44,776 bases of DNA from assembly GCA_016789925.1 (NCBI GenBank), contig JAEUQD010000637.1, forward strand, positions 1-44,776. Reading direction: 5' to 3'. The notes under the pieces were generated by a model. The model saw only the letters and a program-made list of their open reading frames with translations, ran no database searches and had not been told where the DNA came from. Numbering within the stretch: position 1 is the stretch's first letter; every line of letters starts with the position of its first letter. The position numbers and the translations under genes were made by a program. This document shows positions 29,210-38,402 of this stretch, piece after piece. This DNA is from Bryobacterales bacterium. Lineage in GTDB: Bacteria > Acidobacteriota > Terriglobia > Bryobacterales > Bryobacteraceae.

Positions 29210-32200
29210 ATGCGCGTCACCCTGTCCCTTGTCTTACCGATGTTTTCCGTGGCTCTCGCCGCGCAGCAATTCAGTCTTTCTCCGCCCAATCTACTCCTCC
29301 AGCACGATTCCCTGTCCCACTCCGTCCGTAACTCCGTGACCCTCCCTCCCGGTTACTTTGGCGTGTCGCAAACGGCCACGTCTTCCGCCGTCTTCGTAGC
29401 CGCTTATACAGTCGCGGAAAACAAGTACGATGCCGCGCTGCTTTCGTTTGACGCAAACTCGCTCACCCTCAACTTCAAAGCCTCGTTCCCGCTCCCCGGC
29501 AATCAGTACCCCGCGAGCCTGGCGTCTGCCGCCGATGGTACCTTTACGTTGACGGTCTACTCCGACGCGACCCGGCCGTCCAGCCTTCTCTATCTTCGCC
29601 TCGATGCGCACACAGGCGCCCTGCTCGGAGTCACCCCTTCCGACCCCCAAGGTCTCCCTCTTCCCTCCCTGCTTCCGCTGCCCAACTCACTCCCCGGCGA
29701 ACCATCCCTCGCCGCCGCGAAGATGCTGGAACGTAGAGAAGCCAGTGAGAGTTCCCCCGCGCCACCGTCGGTCACGTTTTGTGTTCCGGCTTCCGACCCA
29801 ACCCCCGCCGACTGCGATACCGTCCTCGCCGAGGACCCCGTCACGCCAGGCGCGCTCGCCGGGCGCACGCCGCTCATCCTAATCCACGACGCCTGGGCCA
29901 CCCCTTCCCTCTCCACACTCGACCGCTCCTATTGGAGTTCGTTGCTCGGCGCATTCGCCGCTACACCCCAGCTCCTCACACGCTATAAGGTATTCCGGTT
30001 TCACTACGTTACTGGTCAGCGCAACGTCTGGGATCTCGCCCGCTCCCTCCGCAACCATCTGGACGCTCTCATCTTCAACCAGCCGGAATACGACACCCAG
30101 TTCACTCTGATCGGCCACGGGCTAGGCGGACTACTGGCGCGGTCCTACATGGATCACCACTGGCATTGGTCCGGACCCGCATCCAGCGTCTGGCGCGCGC
30201 GCCGCGCCGGCGAGCGGGTCCTCTGGGCAATCACCCTGGCCACGCCGCACAACGGCACCCCGCTTTTCACCTCCTCCTCCCTCGCCGCCCAAGGCGTCAC
30301 CGCCGGTTTCTGGAGTGCCAGGGGCTGCCTGAATTGCGCCAACTTGGCCGACTATGCCAATGGTCTTGCAATTTCCCCGGCTTTCGATCACAAGGTGATT
30401 GCCTATTGGGGGTATATCGATACCAATTCCGCCGTCGCGACGCTGGCGCGCGCATCACAGGCGGAGCTCGCCGCCGCGGGCAGCATCGAGGCCTCCGGCA
30501 TCGCGCTCGAACGCTTGCTGACAAACAATCGCAGTCATGCTAACGCCCAATTGTCGCTCGCCAACGATGGCTATATCCCAGGTACGAGCGCCGCTTTCGA
30601 TCTGCGTAGTCCCGCCAAGCGAGTCGCCTGTCCCAATCATGACCATACGCTCATGCTGTATGGCTCCACGGCGCTCTGCTCATCCGGCGTGCCCCTGTTG
30701 AATTCCGTCCTCGCCGACCTCGGAACGCCAAACGGCGCCATCACGCCGTCCACGCCCCCTCCCGTCATGCCCTACACGCCGCCCCCCGGTTGTAGCTACA
30801 CCCTGGCCCCCGCCGCCGCAAGTCATTCGTATAACTCCGCCACCAACGCCGTCACCGTAACCACTACCGCCGGGTGTAGCTGGCATGTTCAGTCTCATGC
30901 TCCCTGGATCTCGATTACCGCCACGTCGGCCAATTCCTTCACGTATCTCATCGAGACCAATGGCGGCGCGTTCCCCCGGTTCGGCCTCGTCTCGGTAGGC
31001 GGCAGTCCTTTCTACATTGCGCAGGACTCCGTCACCGGCGCGTGTGTCTACGACCTCGATCCCAATTTCCGGACCTACTCCAGTTCTGCGATTTCCGGCA
31101 TCATCACGGTCCTGTCACCCTCCAGTTGCTCCTGGACTCCGGCGTCCGATTCCCCTTGGCTATCCGTCTCGACCACGTCACTGCAAACCGGCACGAAGGC
31201 CCTGACGGTCACCGGCTCCTCCAACACGTCGGGCCAGCCGCGCTTCGGGGCTGTCCGCATCACCCCCGCTTCCGGCGCTCCACTCCTCGCGCAGATCGCC
31301 CAGGATGCGTCCGCCTCTCCCTGCTCATACTCCCTTTCCTCGTCCGCCACCCGGATCTCGACCAGCGGCGGCACGGGCTTGTTCGCAATCCAGACCACCG
31401 GTTCCTGCTCATGGTCCGCTGCCGCATCCGATTCCTGGATCGCCCTTTCCTCCAGCGCCTCCGGCACCGGCTCGGCCAACATCTCCTTTTCCATCCAGGC
31501 CAACACTTCGTCGTACCGCCGCTTCGGCACGATAGCGATTCTCGCCGGGAACGTCTCACTGAGCCATCAAATCGCACAGGAAGCCGCTACCGCGCCGGCT
31601 CCTTCCATTAATGTCCCGTCCACTTCCATCTCCTTTGGCAACTCTCTCGTCGACCGTACTACCTACCAAGCCGTCGCGGTCCGCAACACCGGCCAGGGGA
31701 CTCTCTACCCGGCTGGCGTCAACCAGGTCTCCGGCAGCCTCGGCTACCAGGTGGAAACGCCCCTCACTCCCAGTCCCGCGGGGGGATCGGTTTACTTCGT
31801 TCTGTCCTACACTCCGGGTGGCCAGGTATCGCAGAGCGCCATTTTCCGCCTGACCTCCAACGACCCTGCCGAAGGAACCATCGACTTGTCGTTGAGCGGT
31901 ACCGGCATCGGCGCAGCCGCCGGCAACAATCTCATCGTCGCTCCGTCCACCATCAGTTTCGGGGAGGTGCCCACCGGCGTTGTAGCCGAAATCCCGCTCA
32001 CCATTCAGAACCGTGACGTCACGCCTCTCAATCTCACCTATACCTGGACCCAATCGGGCGACTTCCGGGTGCTGAACGCGCCTACCTCACTGGCCGTGAA
32101 CGCCGCCGCAACACTGCGTCTGCGCCTGCTGCCCACCTCCACCGGCGTCAAGTCCGCAACATTCCGGGTGACTTCGAGTGGAACCGGCACACCCTCCTAC

Positions 32201-35200
32201 GACGTCACCATCTCCGCCACGGCGGTTGCGCCGACCGCGGCCAACATTCAAACCGTCCGCACCATTTCGCTCTCCGGTTCGGGTACGCCCGCGCGCCTCA
32301 CCATCCGCTCGGGCCGTGCCTTCATCAGCCGCAACAATCCCGCTGGACTGTCCATCGTCGACCTCGCCGCCGGAGCAGTCTCGGCCAACATCCCCATCAG
32401 CACCTATTCCACCGCTTCCGCCGGCCAACCCGCCGTCGGCGCCGCCCGCGCTTTTGTCCCTCTCTCGAACCTGGGTTCCAACGGTCAGGTCGCCGTCTTC
32501 GACCTCAATACGAATACACTCCAGCAGTACTTCGCGGCGGGAACCGATCCCCATGGCGCCGTTGTTGTCGATAACCAGCTTTGGATATCCAATGCCAATT
32601 GCCCGGCCTCGTCCGGCCTCTCGCTGGTCAGAGCCTTCGACGCCACGACGCTGGTCCCCCAATCCAGCCAACTGGCGGGACGCGTCTCCGCCTGGCTCGC
32701 CGCCGACACCGATACGCGCCGCATTGCCGTCGCAAACACAGGATGTGGCTCGCCCGCACCCGCCGCCGGTGCGTCGTTCATCGACCTCAATTCCAATCTC
32801 CTGCTGCAAACCCGCGACCTCCGGCCATCACCCAACTCGGTCGCCATCGCCGGGGGCAAGGCTTACTTCAATACCGGCCAATCGGTCGAAGTGGTGGACC
32901 TGTCCTCGTTTGCCACCGTCGCTTCCATTCCGATTCCTGAATCCTCCCATGGCATCGCCTCCACCGGCGGCCACGTGTTTACGGCGTCTGGAGGCGTGGT
33001 CACCGTCATCAGCACCGCCACCCATCGCGTGATCGGGACCGTTTCCGTTCCCGGGGCACTTGCGTTGGCCGCGGATACTGCGTCCGCCACGGCATACGCC
33101 GTCACGTCTAATTCCCTCGTGGGAGTCCGGGTTCAGCAGCCTTCCTTCGACTTCTCTTGCGCCGCGCCCGCCCTGTTTGGTCCCTCCACCACCTGCTCCG
33201 TTTCCCCGCTTGACGGGTTCTCTTCCCCAATCAGCCTCACCTGCGCCAGCGTCCCCGGTGTGTCCTGCCTGTGGTCGCCCTCCACGATCGCCGCGCCCGG
33301 GACGGCAACCCTGACCGTCACGCCGTCTTTGCTCTCGCCCGGCCACTATCCGCTCCTGGTGCAAGCGTCCGGGGGCGGCGTCTCCCGGTCCGCCACTCTG
33401 TCCCTCGTGTTGCCGACCTGTTCCTTTACCGTCACCCAGGGAACCCATGGATTCACAGGCGCGGGCGGTTCGAGCTTGGTCGAAGTCCAGTCGCCGGCCG
33501 GTTGCGCCTGGGTCGCGGCCTCGAACGCATCCTGGATCACTATCACGTCCGGCAGCGCGTACTCCGGCAACGGAACTGTCGCCTTTACGGTTGCCGCGAA
33601 TCCGGCGGCATCGGCCCGCAGCGGCACGCTCACGGTGGCCGGGCAGACCATCACCGTGGAACAGCAAGCCGCCGAGTGCAGCTACCAGCTCAATCCGACA
33701 TCAGTCACCGTGGCCGGCACAGGCGGCGCGGGCTCCGTCAGCCTCACCGCCTCCGTGTCCTCCTGCGCCTGGAACGCTGTCTCCAACAATCCTTCCTGGC
33801 TAACCTTGACATCCGCCTCGTCCGGTACTGGCCCCGCGACGGTGGCGTTCTCGTTCACCGCAAATCCGTCCACATCCCTGCGCCAGGGCAGCCTCACCAT
33901 CGGCGGCGTCACCTTTCCGGTCACCCAAAGCGGAGCTTCCTGTACGTTTACGCTCAATCCGGGCAACGCCGGCTTTGGAGCCGCAGCCCAGACTGGAAGC
34001 GTCACCCTCACGGCATCCAGCGCGGGTTGCCAGTGGACCGCCTCCTCCGGCGCACCCTGGCTCAGCATCACGTCGCCCACGTCCGGCACAGGATCATCCA
34101 CTGTTCTATTTAGCGTCGCGGCGAATCCGGAACTTGCCGCCCGCTCGGGCACCCTCACCATTGCCGGCCAGGCCTTTACTGTCAACCAGGACGCCGCCAC
34201 CTGCGCCTTTACCATCAATCCCTCCAGCGCCTCGCTCAACAACCAGGCCAACACCGGTGCGGTATCGGTCACCGCCACCCCAACCGCCTGTAGCTGGACC
34301 GCAACCTCCAACGCCGGTTGGCTGTCGATCCTGTCCGGATCCTCTGGTACTGGGAACGGCTCGGTGAGCTACAGCGTCCCCGCCAACCCCGACGCCACAC
34401 CGCGCAACGCCGTCCTCACCGTGGCTGGACAGGCGTTCCCGGTCACCCAGGCTGGCAGCGACTGTTCCTTTACGCTGTCGCCCACCAGTTCCGCACCATC
34501 CGCCGCTGGCGGGTCCTTCAGCCTCAACGTGCAAACCTCGCATGCGTCCTGCGCGTGGTCGGCCGTCTCCAACTCCCCCTGGATCACCATCTCGTCTCCA
34601 GCCTCCGGAACCGGCAGCGGCACGGTCTCCTACACGGTGGCCGCGAACCCTGGCCTCACCGAACGTATCGGTTTCCTCGTCGCCGGCGGGACTGAGTTTC
34701 GCGTCACCCAGGCCGCCGATACCTGCCGTTTCACTGTGACCCCCCTCAGCCTCTCATTTGACGCCAATACGCATTCCGGCTTCATCGCCGTCAGCGCGTC
34801 CCACAGTGCTTGCACCTGGACGGCTTCCAGTCCGGCGCCCTGGGCCGTCATCACTTCGGGCGAATCCGCCACCGGCAGCGGAAACGTCGCCATCACCGTA
34901 GCGGTCAACAGTACCACCCAGGCGCGAACCGCCAACCTGGCTGTCGCCGGGAACACTGTTCGCGTCGATCAGGACGGCTTGGCTTGCGCCTTTAGCCTCA
35001 GTTCGGAAAGCGCGGCCGTCGATCCGCTCGGTGGAACCCTTTCCGTCAACGTGCTTGCCAACACGAGTGGCTGCCTTTGGACGGCGGCGTCCAATGCCGC
35101 CTGGATTACCGTTGCCGGTGGCTCGGGCTCCGGCAATGGCTCAGCGTCCTTCAGCGTAGCTCCCAATCCGAACCTCGTCGAACGCACGGGCACACTCACC

Positions 35201-38200
35201 ATTGCCGGGCGTACCTTTACCGTCACGCAGGCAGCCCTCGCCTGTGCCATCTCGTTGTCGCCATCATCGCAGTCCGCCTCGCACGCGGCCGGCAGCGGGA
35301 CCCTGTCAATTACGGCAAACCACCCTGGCTGCGCTTGGACCGCCTCCAGCACCCAACCTTGGCTCACCCTCGCTCCGCCCTCCTCCGGGTCGGGATCGAG
35401 CTCGCTCAATTTCTCCTTCACCTCCAACTCCGCTCCCGCCGAGCGGCAGGCCGCCATCAGTGTCTCCGGCCAGAGTTTCGTCCTCACCCAGGCGGCGGCC
35501 CCTTGCACGTACACGCTATCGCCGCAATCCAGCCAAAATGTACCGGCTACGGCCGGCTCTAGCTCGGTTTCGGTTGTGTCCTCCAACTCCGCTTGCTCTT
35601 GGACAGCCACTTCACCGGCCGGCTGGGTCACCATCACTGCCGGCGCTTCCCACACCGGTTCCGGTCCGGTCGGTTATTCCTTCACTGCCAACCCCACCAC
35701 GAATCCCCGCTCGGTAACCCTCACGATAGCCGGCCTCCCGTTTAACGTCGTCCAGGCGGGCGCCTGCTCTCTCACCCTCGCCCCCCCGTCCAATAGCGCT
35801 CCTAACAGCGGCGGGGATTACACTGTGGCCGTGACGGCGTCCAGCGCCGGTTGTGCCTGGACGGCGTCACCATTGCACGACTGGGTCACCCTCATCTCCC
35901 CTGCGGCCGGTGCCGGAAATGGCACTGTCAGCTACCGCGTCGCCGCCAACCCTGGTGCGGCGTCCCGGACCTCCCACCTCACCGTCGGCGACCAGTTACA
36001 TACCATCGTGCAGGCCCCGGCTAGCTGCGTATTCTCGCTACCATCCGGCGGCGCGTCCTTCAGCGCACCGGCCACGACCGGAAGTTTCTCCCTGAGCGCC
36101 TCCGGCGCCTCCTGCCCGTGGACAGCCGCGAGCAGCGCAGGCTGGATCACGTTAACATCACCTGCCTCGGGGACCGGCGGTGCCACAATCTCCTTCTCTC
36201 TCACCGCAAACCCCGACACCACAGCGCGCACCGGTTCCATCACTGCGGGCGGGCAGTCTTATAGCATCACGCAGGGTGGCGCAAACTGCTCCTTCACCCT
36301 GGCGCCTTCCAGCCAGTCCTTCGGCGCGGAAGCCGCCACCGGAAGCGTCGTGCTCAGCGCGGGCTCTTCCTCCTGCCCGTGGACCGCTACTTCCAACGCA
36401 CCCTGGATTACGTTGACCTCCGCGCCTTCGGGAGCCGGCAGCGGCTCAGTCTCTTTCTCGGTGGCCGCCAACACCGATCTCCAGCCACGCTCCGGGACCA
36501 TCTCCATCGCCGGCCAGACATTCCAGATCGCCCAGACCGCCGCCGCGTGTAGCTACTCGATTCAACCCGCCAGCGGCTCCTATCCTCCCGCCGGGGGAAC
36601 CTTTACGGTGAATGTCTCCACCTCCCCGGCGAGTTGCCCCTGGACGGCTTCCACCCCCACGCCCTGGATTTCCGTCACATCCGGCGCAAGCGGCGCCGGA
36701 CCCGGCTCGGTCGGGTTCTCTCTCGGCATCAACACCGCTCCCGCCCCCCGTTCCGGCTTGCTCACAATTGCCGGAAAGACATTCCACGTCACCCAACAGG
36801 GCGTTAACTGTCAGTTCACGGTGACGCCACTGCTCTTACAGCACTCTTCGGGAGGCGGCTCCGGCTCTATCGATGTCAACGCCAGCAGCCCCTCCTGCTC
36901 CTGGTCGGCCGTCGCAAACGATAATTGGATCTCGTTGACTCCGCCGCTCTCCGGAATTGGCTCCGCCAGTATCGCGTACACCATTGCCAGCTACTCCGGA
37001 CTCTCGGGGCGAAGTGGTTCCCTTAGCGTCGCCGGCTCCACCATCAGCGTGAATCAGTCCGGAGTGCAGTGTGGGCTCACGCTCTCCGACGACACCGCCT
37101 ATGCCGGCGCGGGCGGTGTCTCTCAAACCGTTCAGCTCACCCTGACGCACGGCGCTTGCCCGTGGACGGCCGCCAGCGATGCAAGCTGGTTAACCATTAC
37201 CTCCGCCTCCAGCGGAACTGGGTCGAGTTCCCTCGACTTCTCCGTCGCGCCGTTGCCCTCGCAAGGCGCCCGCACCGCCCACCTCACCATCAATGGCGAG
37301 ACCTTGACCGTCGACCAGTTCGGCATCTCACAGCCCGGCCGTACACCGACTGCTGTCTTCCGCCACACCTCTGGAGGAATCGCCGTAGCCTCCTATGCTT
37401 CCTCTTCCTTCAAACTGAACGGGGGGGTCTTCGGCGGTGAACCCGCCTCCGCGCAAGACTCTCTCGGCAATACTTACTTTGCCTCTCTCGACCGGCACGG
37501 CGGCGCATACGCGAATACTTTCCTGGCGGCGTCGAGTTCCTGGGCGCAGTTGCGTTTCGGTGGCGGTAATTTCCAGGGCGATTTGAGTCTTACGGTCACT
37601 CCCAACGGCACGGTCTTCGTAGCCGGCCGCGACCGCTGGCGGGGCTACTGGGCAACCACGTTCAGCACGGCGGGCGGCTTTGCGCCCTGGACCAGGCTCG
37701 GCGGCGTCTTCGACACCGATCCCTCGATTGCCGCCTCCCCCGACGGTTCGGTTTACGTCGTTGGGCGTGACACCTGGGGCGGCCTCTGGGCCAATCGGTT
37801 CGTACCGGATTCCGGCTGGCAAGGCTGGACTTTCGGCGGCGGCGTAGTCAGCGGCAAGCCCTCCGTCGCGGTCGGAACCGATGGCGTCGCCTACGTCGCC
37901 GTCCGCGACTATTTCGGCAGTGTGTGGATGGCGCGCCTGCGCCACCGGCGCTGGCTCAATTGGTCCTTCGGAGCCGGCAGCGGTCTCTCCAGCGACCCCA
38001 CAATCGTCGCTAACGGCACGGGCACCGTCTACGTGGTAGTCCGAACTTTTGGCGGTAGCGTCTATTACCGTGGCTTCACCGAAGGCACGCCCGCGGGCTG
38101 GCATCCCTGGGTGGATGCCGGCGGCGTGCTGGCAGTCGCCTCGGCGGCCGGCTCCTCCGGTGAGCTCTACGTCTTCGGACGCGATCCCACGGGCAACCAT

Positions 38201-38287
38201 TGGTGGTTCCGCGCCGGGACCTCGCAATGGACTAACGTCGGCAACCGGAACTATTCGGTCACCGGGCCGGCGGCATCTCCCCGATGA
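29210..38287 (+). CDS. Giant secreted multidomain protein with pseudo-lipase, 18 BACON repeats and propellers
   Basis: A single 9078-base frame encodes about 3025 residues. The ATG at 29210 follows AGGGGAA and starts a signal peptide (MRVTLSLVLPMFSVALAAQQ). In order: an N-terminal beta-rich region (about 20-210); an alpha/beta-hydrolase domain (about 214-500) with TPLILIHDAW and TLATPHNGTP, in which the nucleophile elbow reads GHGLGG so Gly304 replaces the Ser; three BACON-like repeats (528-793); two ASH/Ig-like domains (801-1007); a YVTN-like propeller (about 1010-1313); an Ig-like domain; 15 tandem BACON repeats (1404-2708); and a C-terminal propeller of about 317 residues. No membrane anchor, LPXTG or type IX sorting signal is visible. 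It is probably a surface or extracellular glycan- or protein-binding scaffold. It has no operon partners. Confidence 0.9.
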   Translation: MRVTLSLVLPMFSVALAAQQFSLSPPNLLLQHDSLSHSVRNSVTLPPGYFGVSQTATSSAVFVAAYTVAENKYDAALLSFDANSLTLNFKASFPLPGNQYPASLASAADGTFTLTVYSDATRPSSLLYLRLDAHTGALLGVTPSDPQGLPLPSLLPLPNSLPGEPSLAAAKMLERREASESSPAPPSVTFCVPASDPTPADCDTVLAEDPVTPGALAGRTPLILIHDAWATPSLSTLDRSYWSSLLGAFAATPQLLTRYKVFRFHYVTGQRNVWDLARSLRNHLDALIFNQPEYDTQFTLIGHGLGGLLARSYMDHHWHWSGPASSVWRARRAGERVLWAITLATPHNGTPLFTSSSLAAQGVTAGFWSARGCLNCANLADYANGLAISPAFDHKVIAYWGYIDTNSAVATLARASQAELAAAGSIEASGIALERLLTNNRSHANAQLSLANDGYIPGTSAAFDLRSPAKRVACPNHDHTLMLYGSTALCSSGVPLLNSVLADLGTPNGAITPSTPPPVMPYTPPPGCSYTLAPAAASHSYNSATNAVTVTTTAGCSWHVQSHAPWISITATSANSFTYLIETNGGAFPRFGLVSVGGSPFYIAQDSVTGACVYDLDPNFRTYSSSAISGIITVLSPSSCSWTPASDSPWLSVSTTSLQTGTKALTVTGSSNTSGQPRFGAVRITPASGAPLLAQIAQDASASPCSYSLSSSATRISTSGGTGLFAIQTTGSCSWSAAASDSWIALSSSASGTGSANISFSIQANTSSYRRFGTIAILAGNVSLSHQIAQEAATAPAPSINVPSTSISFGNSLVDRTTYQAVAVRNTGQGTLYPAGVNQVSGSLGYQVETPLTPSPAGGSVYFVLSYTPGGQVSQSAIFRLTSNDPAEGTIDLSLSGTGIGAAAGNNLIVAPSTISFGEVPTGVVAEIPLTIQNRDVTPLNLTYTWTQSGDFRVLNAPTSLAVNAAATLRLRLLPTSTGVKSATFRVTSSGTGTPSYDVTISATAVAPTAANIQTVRTISLSGSGTPARLTIRSGRAFISRNNPAGLSIVDLAAGAVSANIPISTYSTASAGQPAVGAARAFVPLSNLGSNGQVAVFDLNTNTLQQYFAAGTDPHGAVVVDNQLWISNANCPASSGLSLVRAFDATTLVPQSSQLAGRVSAWLAADTDTRRIAVANTGCGSPAPAAGASFIDLNSNLLLQTRDLRPSPNSVAIAGGKAYFNTGQSVEVVDLSSFATVASIPIPESSHGIASTGGHVFTASGGVVTVISTATHRVIGTVSVPGALALAADTASATAYAVTSNSLVGVRVQQPSFDFSCAAPALFGPSTTCSVSPLDGFSSPISLTCASVPGVSCLWSPSTIAAPGTATLTVTPSLLSPGHYPLLVQASGGGVSRSATLSLVLPTCSFTVTQGTHGFTGAGGSSLVEVQSPAGCAWVAASNASWITITSGSAYSGNGTVAFTVAANPAASARSGTLTVAGQTITVEQQAAECSYQLNPTSVTVAGTGGAGSVSLTASVSSCAWNAVSNNPSWLTLTSASSGTGPATVAFSFTANPSTSLRQGSLTIGGVTFPVTQSGASCTFTLNPGNAGFGAAAQTGSVTLTASSAGCQWTASSGAPWLSITSPTSGTGSSTVLFSVAANPELAARSGTLTIAGQAFTVNQDAATCAFTINPSSASLNNQANTGAVSVTATPTACSWTATSNAGWLSILSGSSGTGNGSVSYSVPANPDATPRNAVLTVAGQAFPVTQAGSDCSFTLSPTSSAPSAAGGSFSLNVQTSHASCAWSAVSNSPWITISSPASGTGSGTVSYTVAANPGLTERIGFLVAGGTEFRVTQAADTCRFTVTPLSLSFDANTHSGFIAVSASHSACTWTASSPAPWAVITSGESATGSGNVAITVAVNSTTQARTANLAVAGNTVRVDQDGLACAFSLSSESAAVDPLGGTLSVNVLANTSGCLWTAASNAAWITVAGGSGSGNGSASFSVAPNPNLVERTGTLTIAGRTFTVTQAALACAISLSPSSQSASHAAGSGTLSITANHPGCAWTASSTQPWLTLAPPSSGSGSSSLNFSFTSNSAPAERQAAISVSGQSFVLTQAAAPCTYTLSPQSSQNVPATAGSSSVSVVSSNSACSWTATSPAGWVTITAGASHTGSGPVGYSFTANPTTNPRSVTLTIAGLPFNVVQAGACSLTLAPPSNSAPNSGGDYTVAVTASSAGCAWTASPLHDWVTLISPAAGAGNGTVSYRVAANPGAASRTSHLTVGDQLHTIVQAPASCVFSLPSGGASFSAPATTGSFSLSASGASCPWTAASSAGWITLTSPASGTGGATISFSLTANPDTTARTGSITAGGQSYSITQGGANCSFTLAPSSQSFGAEAATGSVVLSAGSSSCPWTATSNAPWITLTSAPSGAGSGSVSFSVAANTDLQPRSGTISIAGQTFQIAQTAAACSYSIQPASGSYPPAGGTFTVNVSTSPASCPWTASTPTPWISVTSGASGAGPGSVGFSLGINTAPAPRSGLLTIAGKTFHVTQQGVNCQFTVTPLLLQHSSGGGSGSIDVNASSPSCSWSAVANDNWISLTPPLSGIGSASIAYTIASYSGLSGRSGSLSVAGSTISVNQSGVQCGLTLSDDTAYAGAGGVSQTVQLTLTHGACPWTAASDASWLTITSASSGTGSSSLDFSVAPLPSQGARTAHLTINGETLTVDQFGISQPGRTPTAVFRHTSGGIAVASYASSSFKLNGGVFGGEPASAQDSLGNTYFASLDRHGGAYANTFLAASSSWAQLRFGGGNFQGDLSLTVTPNGTVFVAGRDRWRGYWATTFSTAGGFAPWTRLGGVFDTDPSIAASPDGSVYVVGRDTWGGLWANRFVPDSGWQGWTFGGGVVSGKPSVAVGTDGVAYVAVRDYFGSVWMARLRHRRWLNWSFGAGSGLSSDPTIVANGTGTVYVVVRTFGGSVYYRGFTEGTPAGWHPWVDAGGVLAVASAAGSSGELYVFGRDPTGNHWWFRAGTSQWTNVGNRNYSVTGPAASPR
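30791..31588 (+). repeat. First BACON block (three divergent repeats)
   Basis: Three repeats of about 85-90 residues begin with CSYTL, CVYDL and CSYSL. Each has a second Cys in a C-x-W motif (CSWHV, CSWTP, CSWSA) and ends in an IAQ-like strand. They are more divergent from each other than those of the main array. BACON domains are usually carbohydrate- or mucin-associated. Confidence 0.85.
33419..37333 (+). repeat. Main BACON array (15 tandem repeats)
   Basis: Fifteen repeats of about 87 residues (261 bases) lie head to tail. The consensus starts C-[FY]-T-L-x-P, has a second Cys in C-x-W-T-A, then W-[IL]-T-[IL]-T-S, SGTGxGxVxFSVAANP, RSGTLTIAGQTFTVTQ. All 15, like the three in the first block, keep both Cys residues, which predicts a disulfide in every repeat. 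Repeats are clearly diverged at DNA level, so the array is old rather than a recent amplification. Confidence 0.9.
37334..38284 (+). other. C-terminal lectin-like propeller domain of the giant protein
   Basis: About 317 residues start at GRTPTAVFRHTSGG and contain six to seven repeats of the type YVVGRDTWGGLWANRF. The pattern resembles PLL-type seven-bladed lectin propellers or related tachylectin-like folds; the exact family is not certain. The same domain is present at the C-terminus of the sugar dehydrogenase at 19961-21985. Confidence 0.75.
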
Positions 38288-38402
38288 GAATCTGCGTTAA
38301 ACATTTAGAAAGATACAGATGATTTAAGAAGAATTGGGATAAAATTGCAGAGTCCGCAAATCAGGGTTCCTAACTGGATGAAAAAGAATTGAGGCGCTGG
38401 CA

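Noticed and set aside
29851-30720. Annotating the giant protein as an active lipase
   Set aside because: The nucleophile position is Gly (GHGLGG), so catalysis by the usual triad is not supported.
33419-37333. The regular 261-base periodicity could suggest a CRISPR-like or recent tandem amplification
   Set aside because: It is in frame throughout, encodes diverged BACON domains, and has no identical short repeats with unique spacers.
38333-38349. A sigma-54-like promoter (TTGGGAT...TTGCA) before the histidine kinase
   Set aside because: The GG and GC elements are separated by nine bases instead of the required ten, and no activator gene is nearby.
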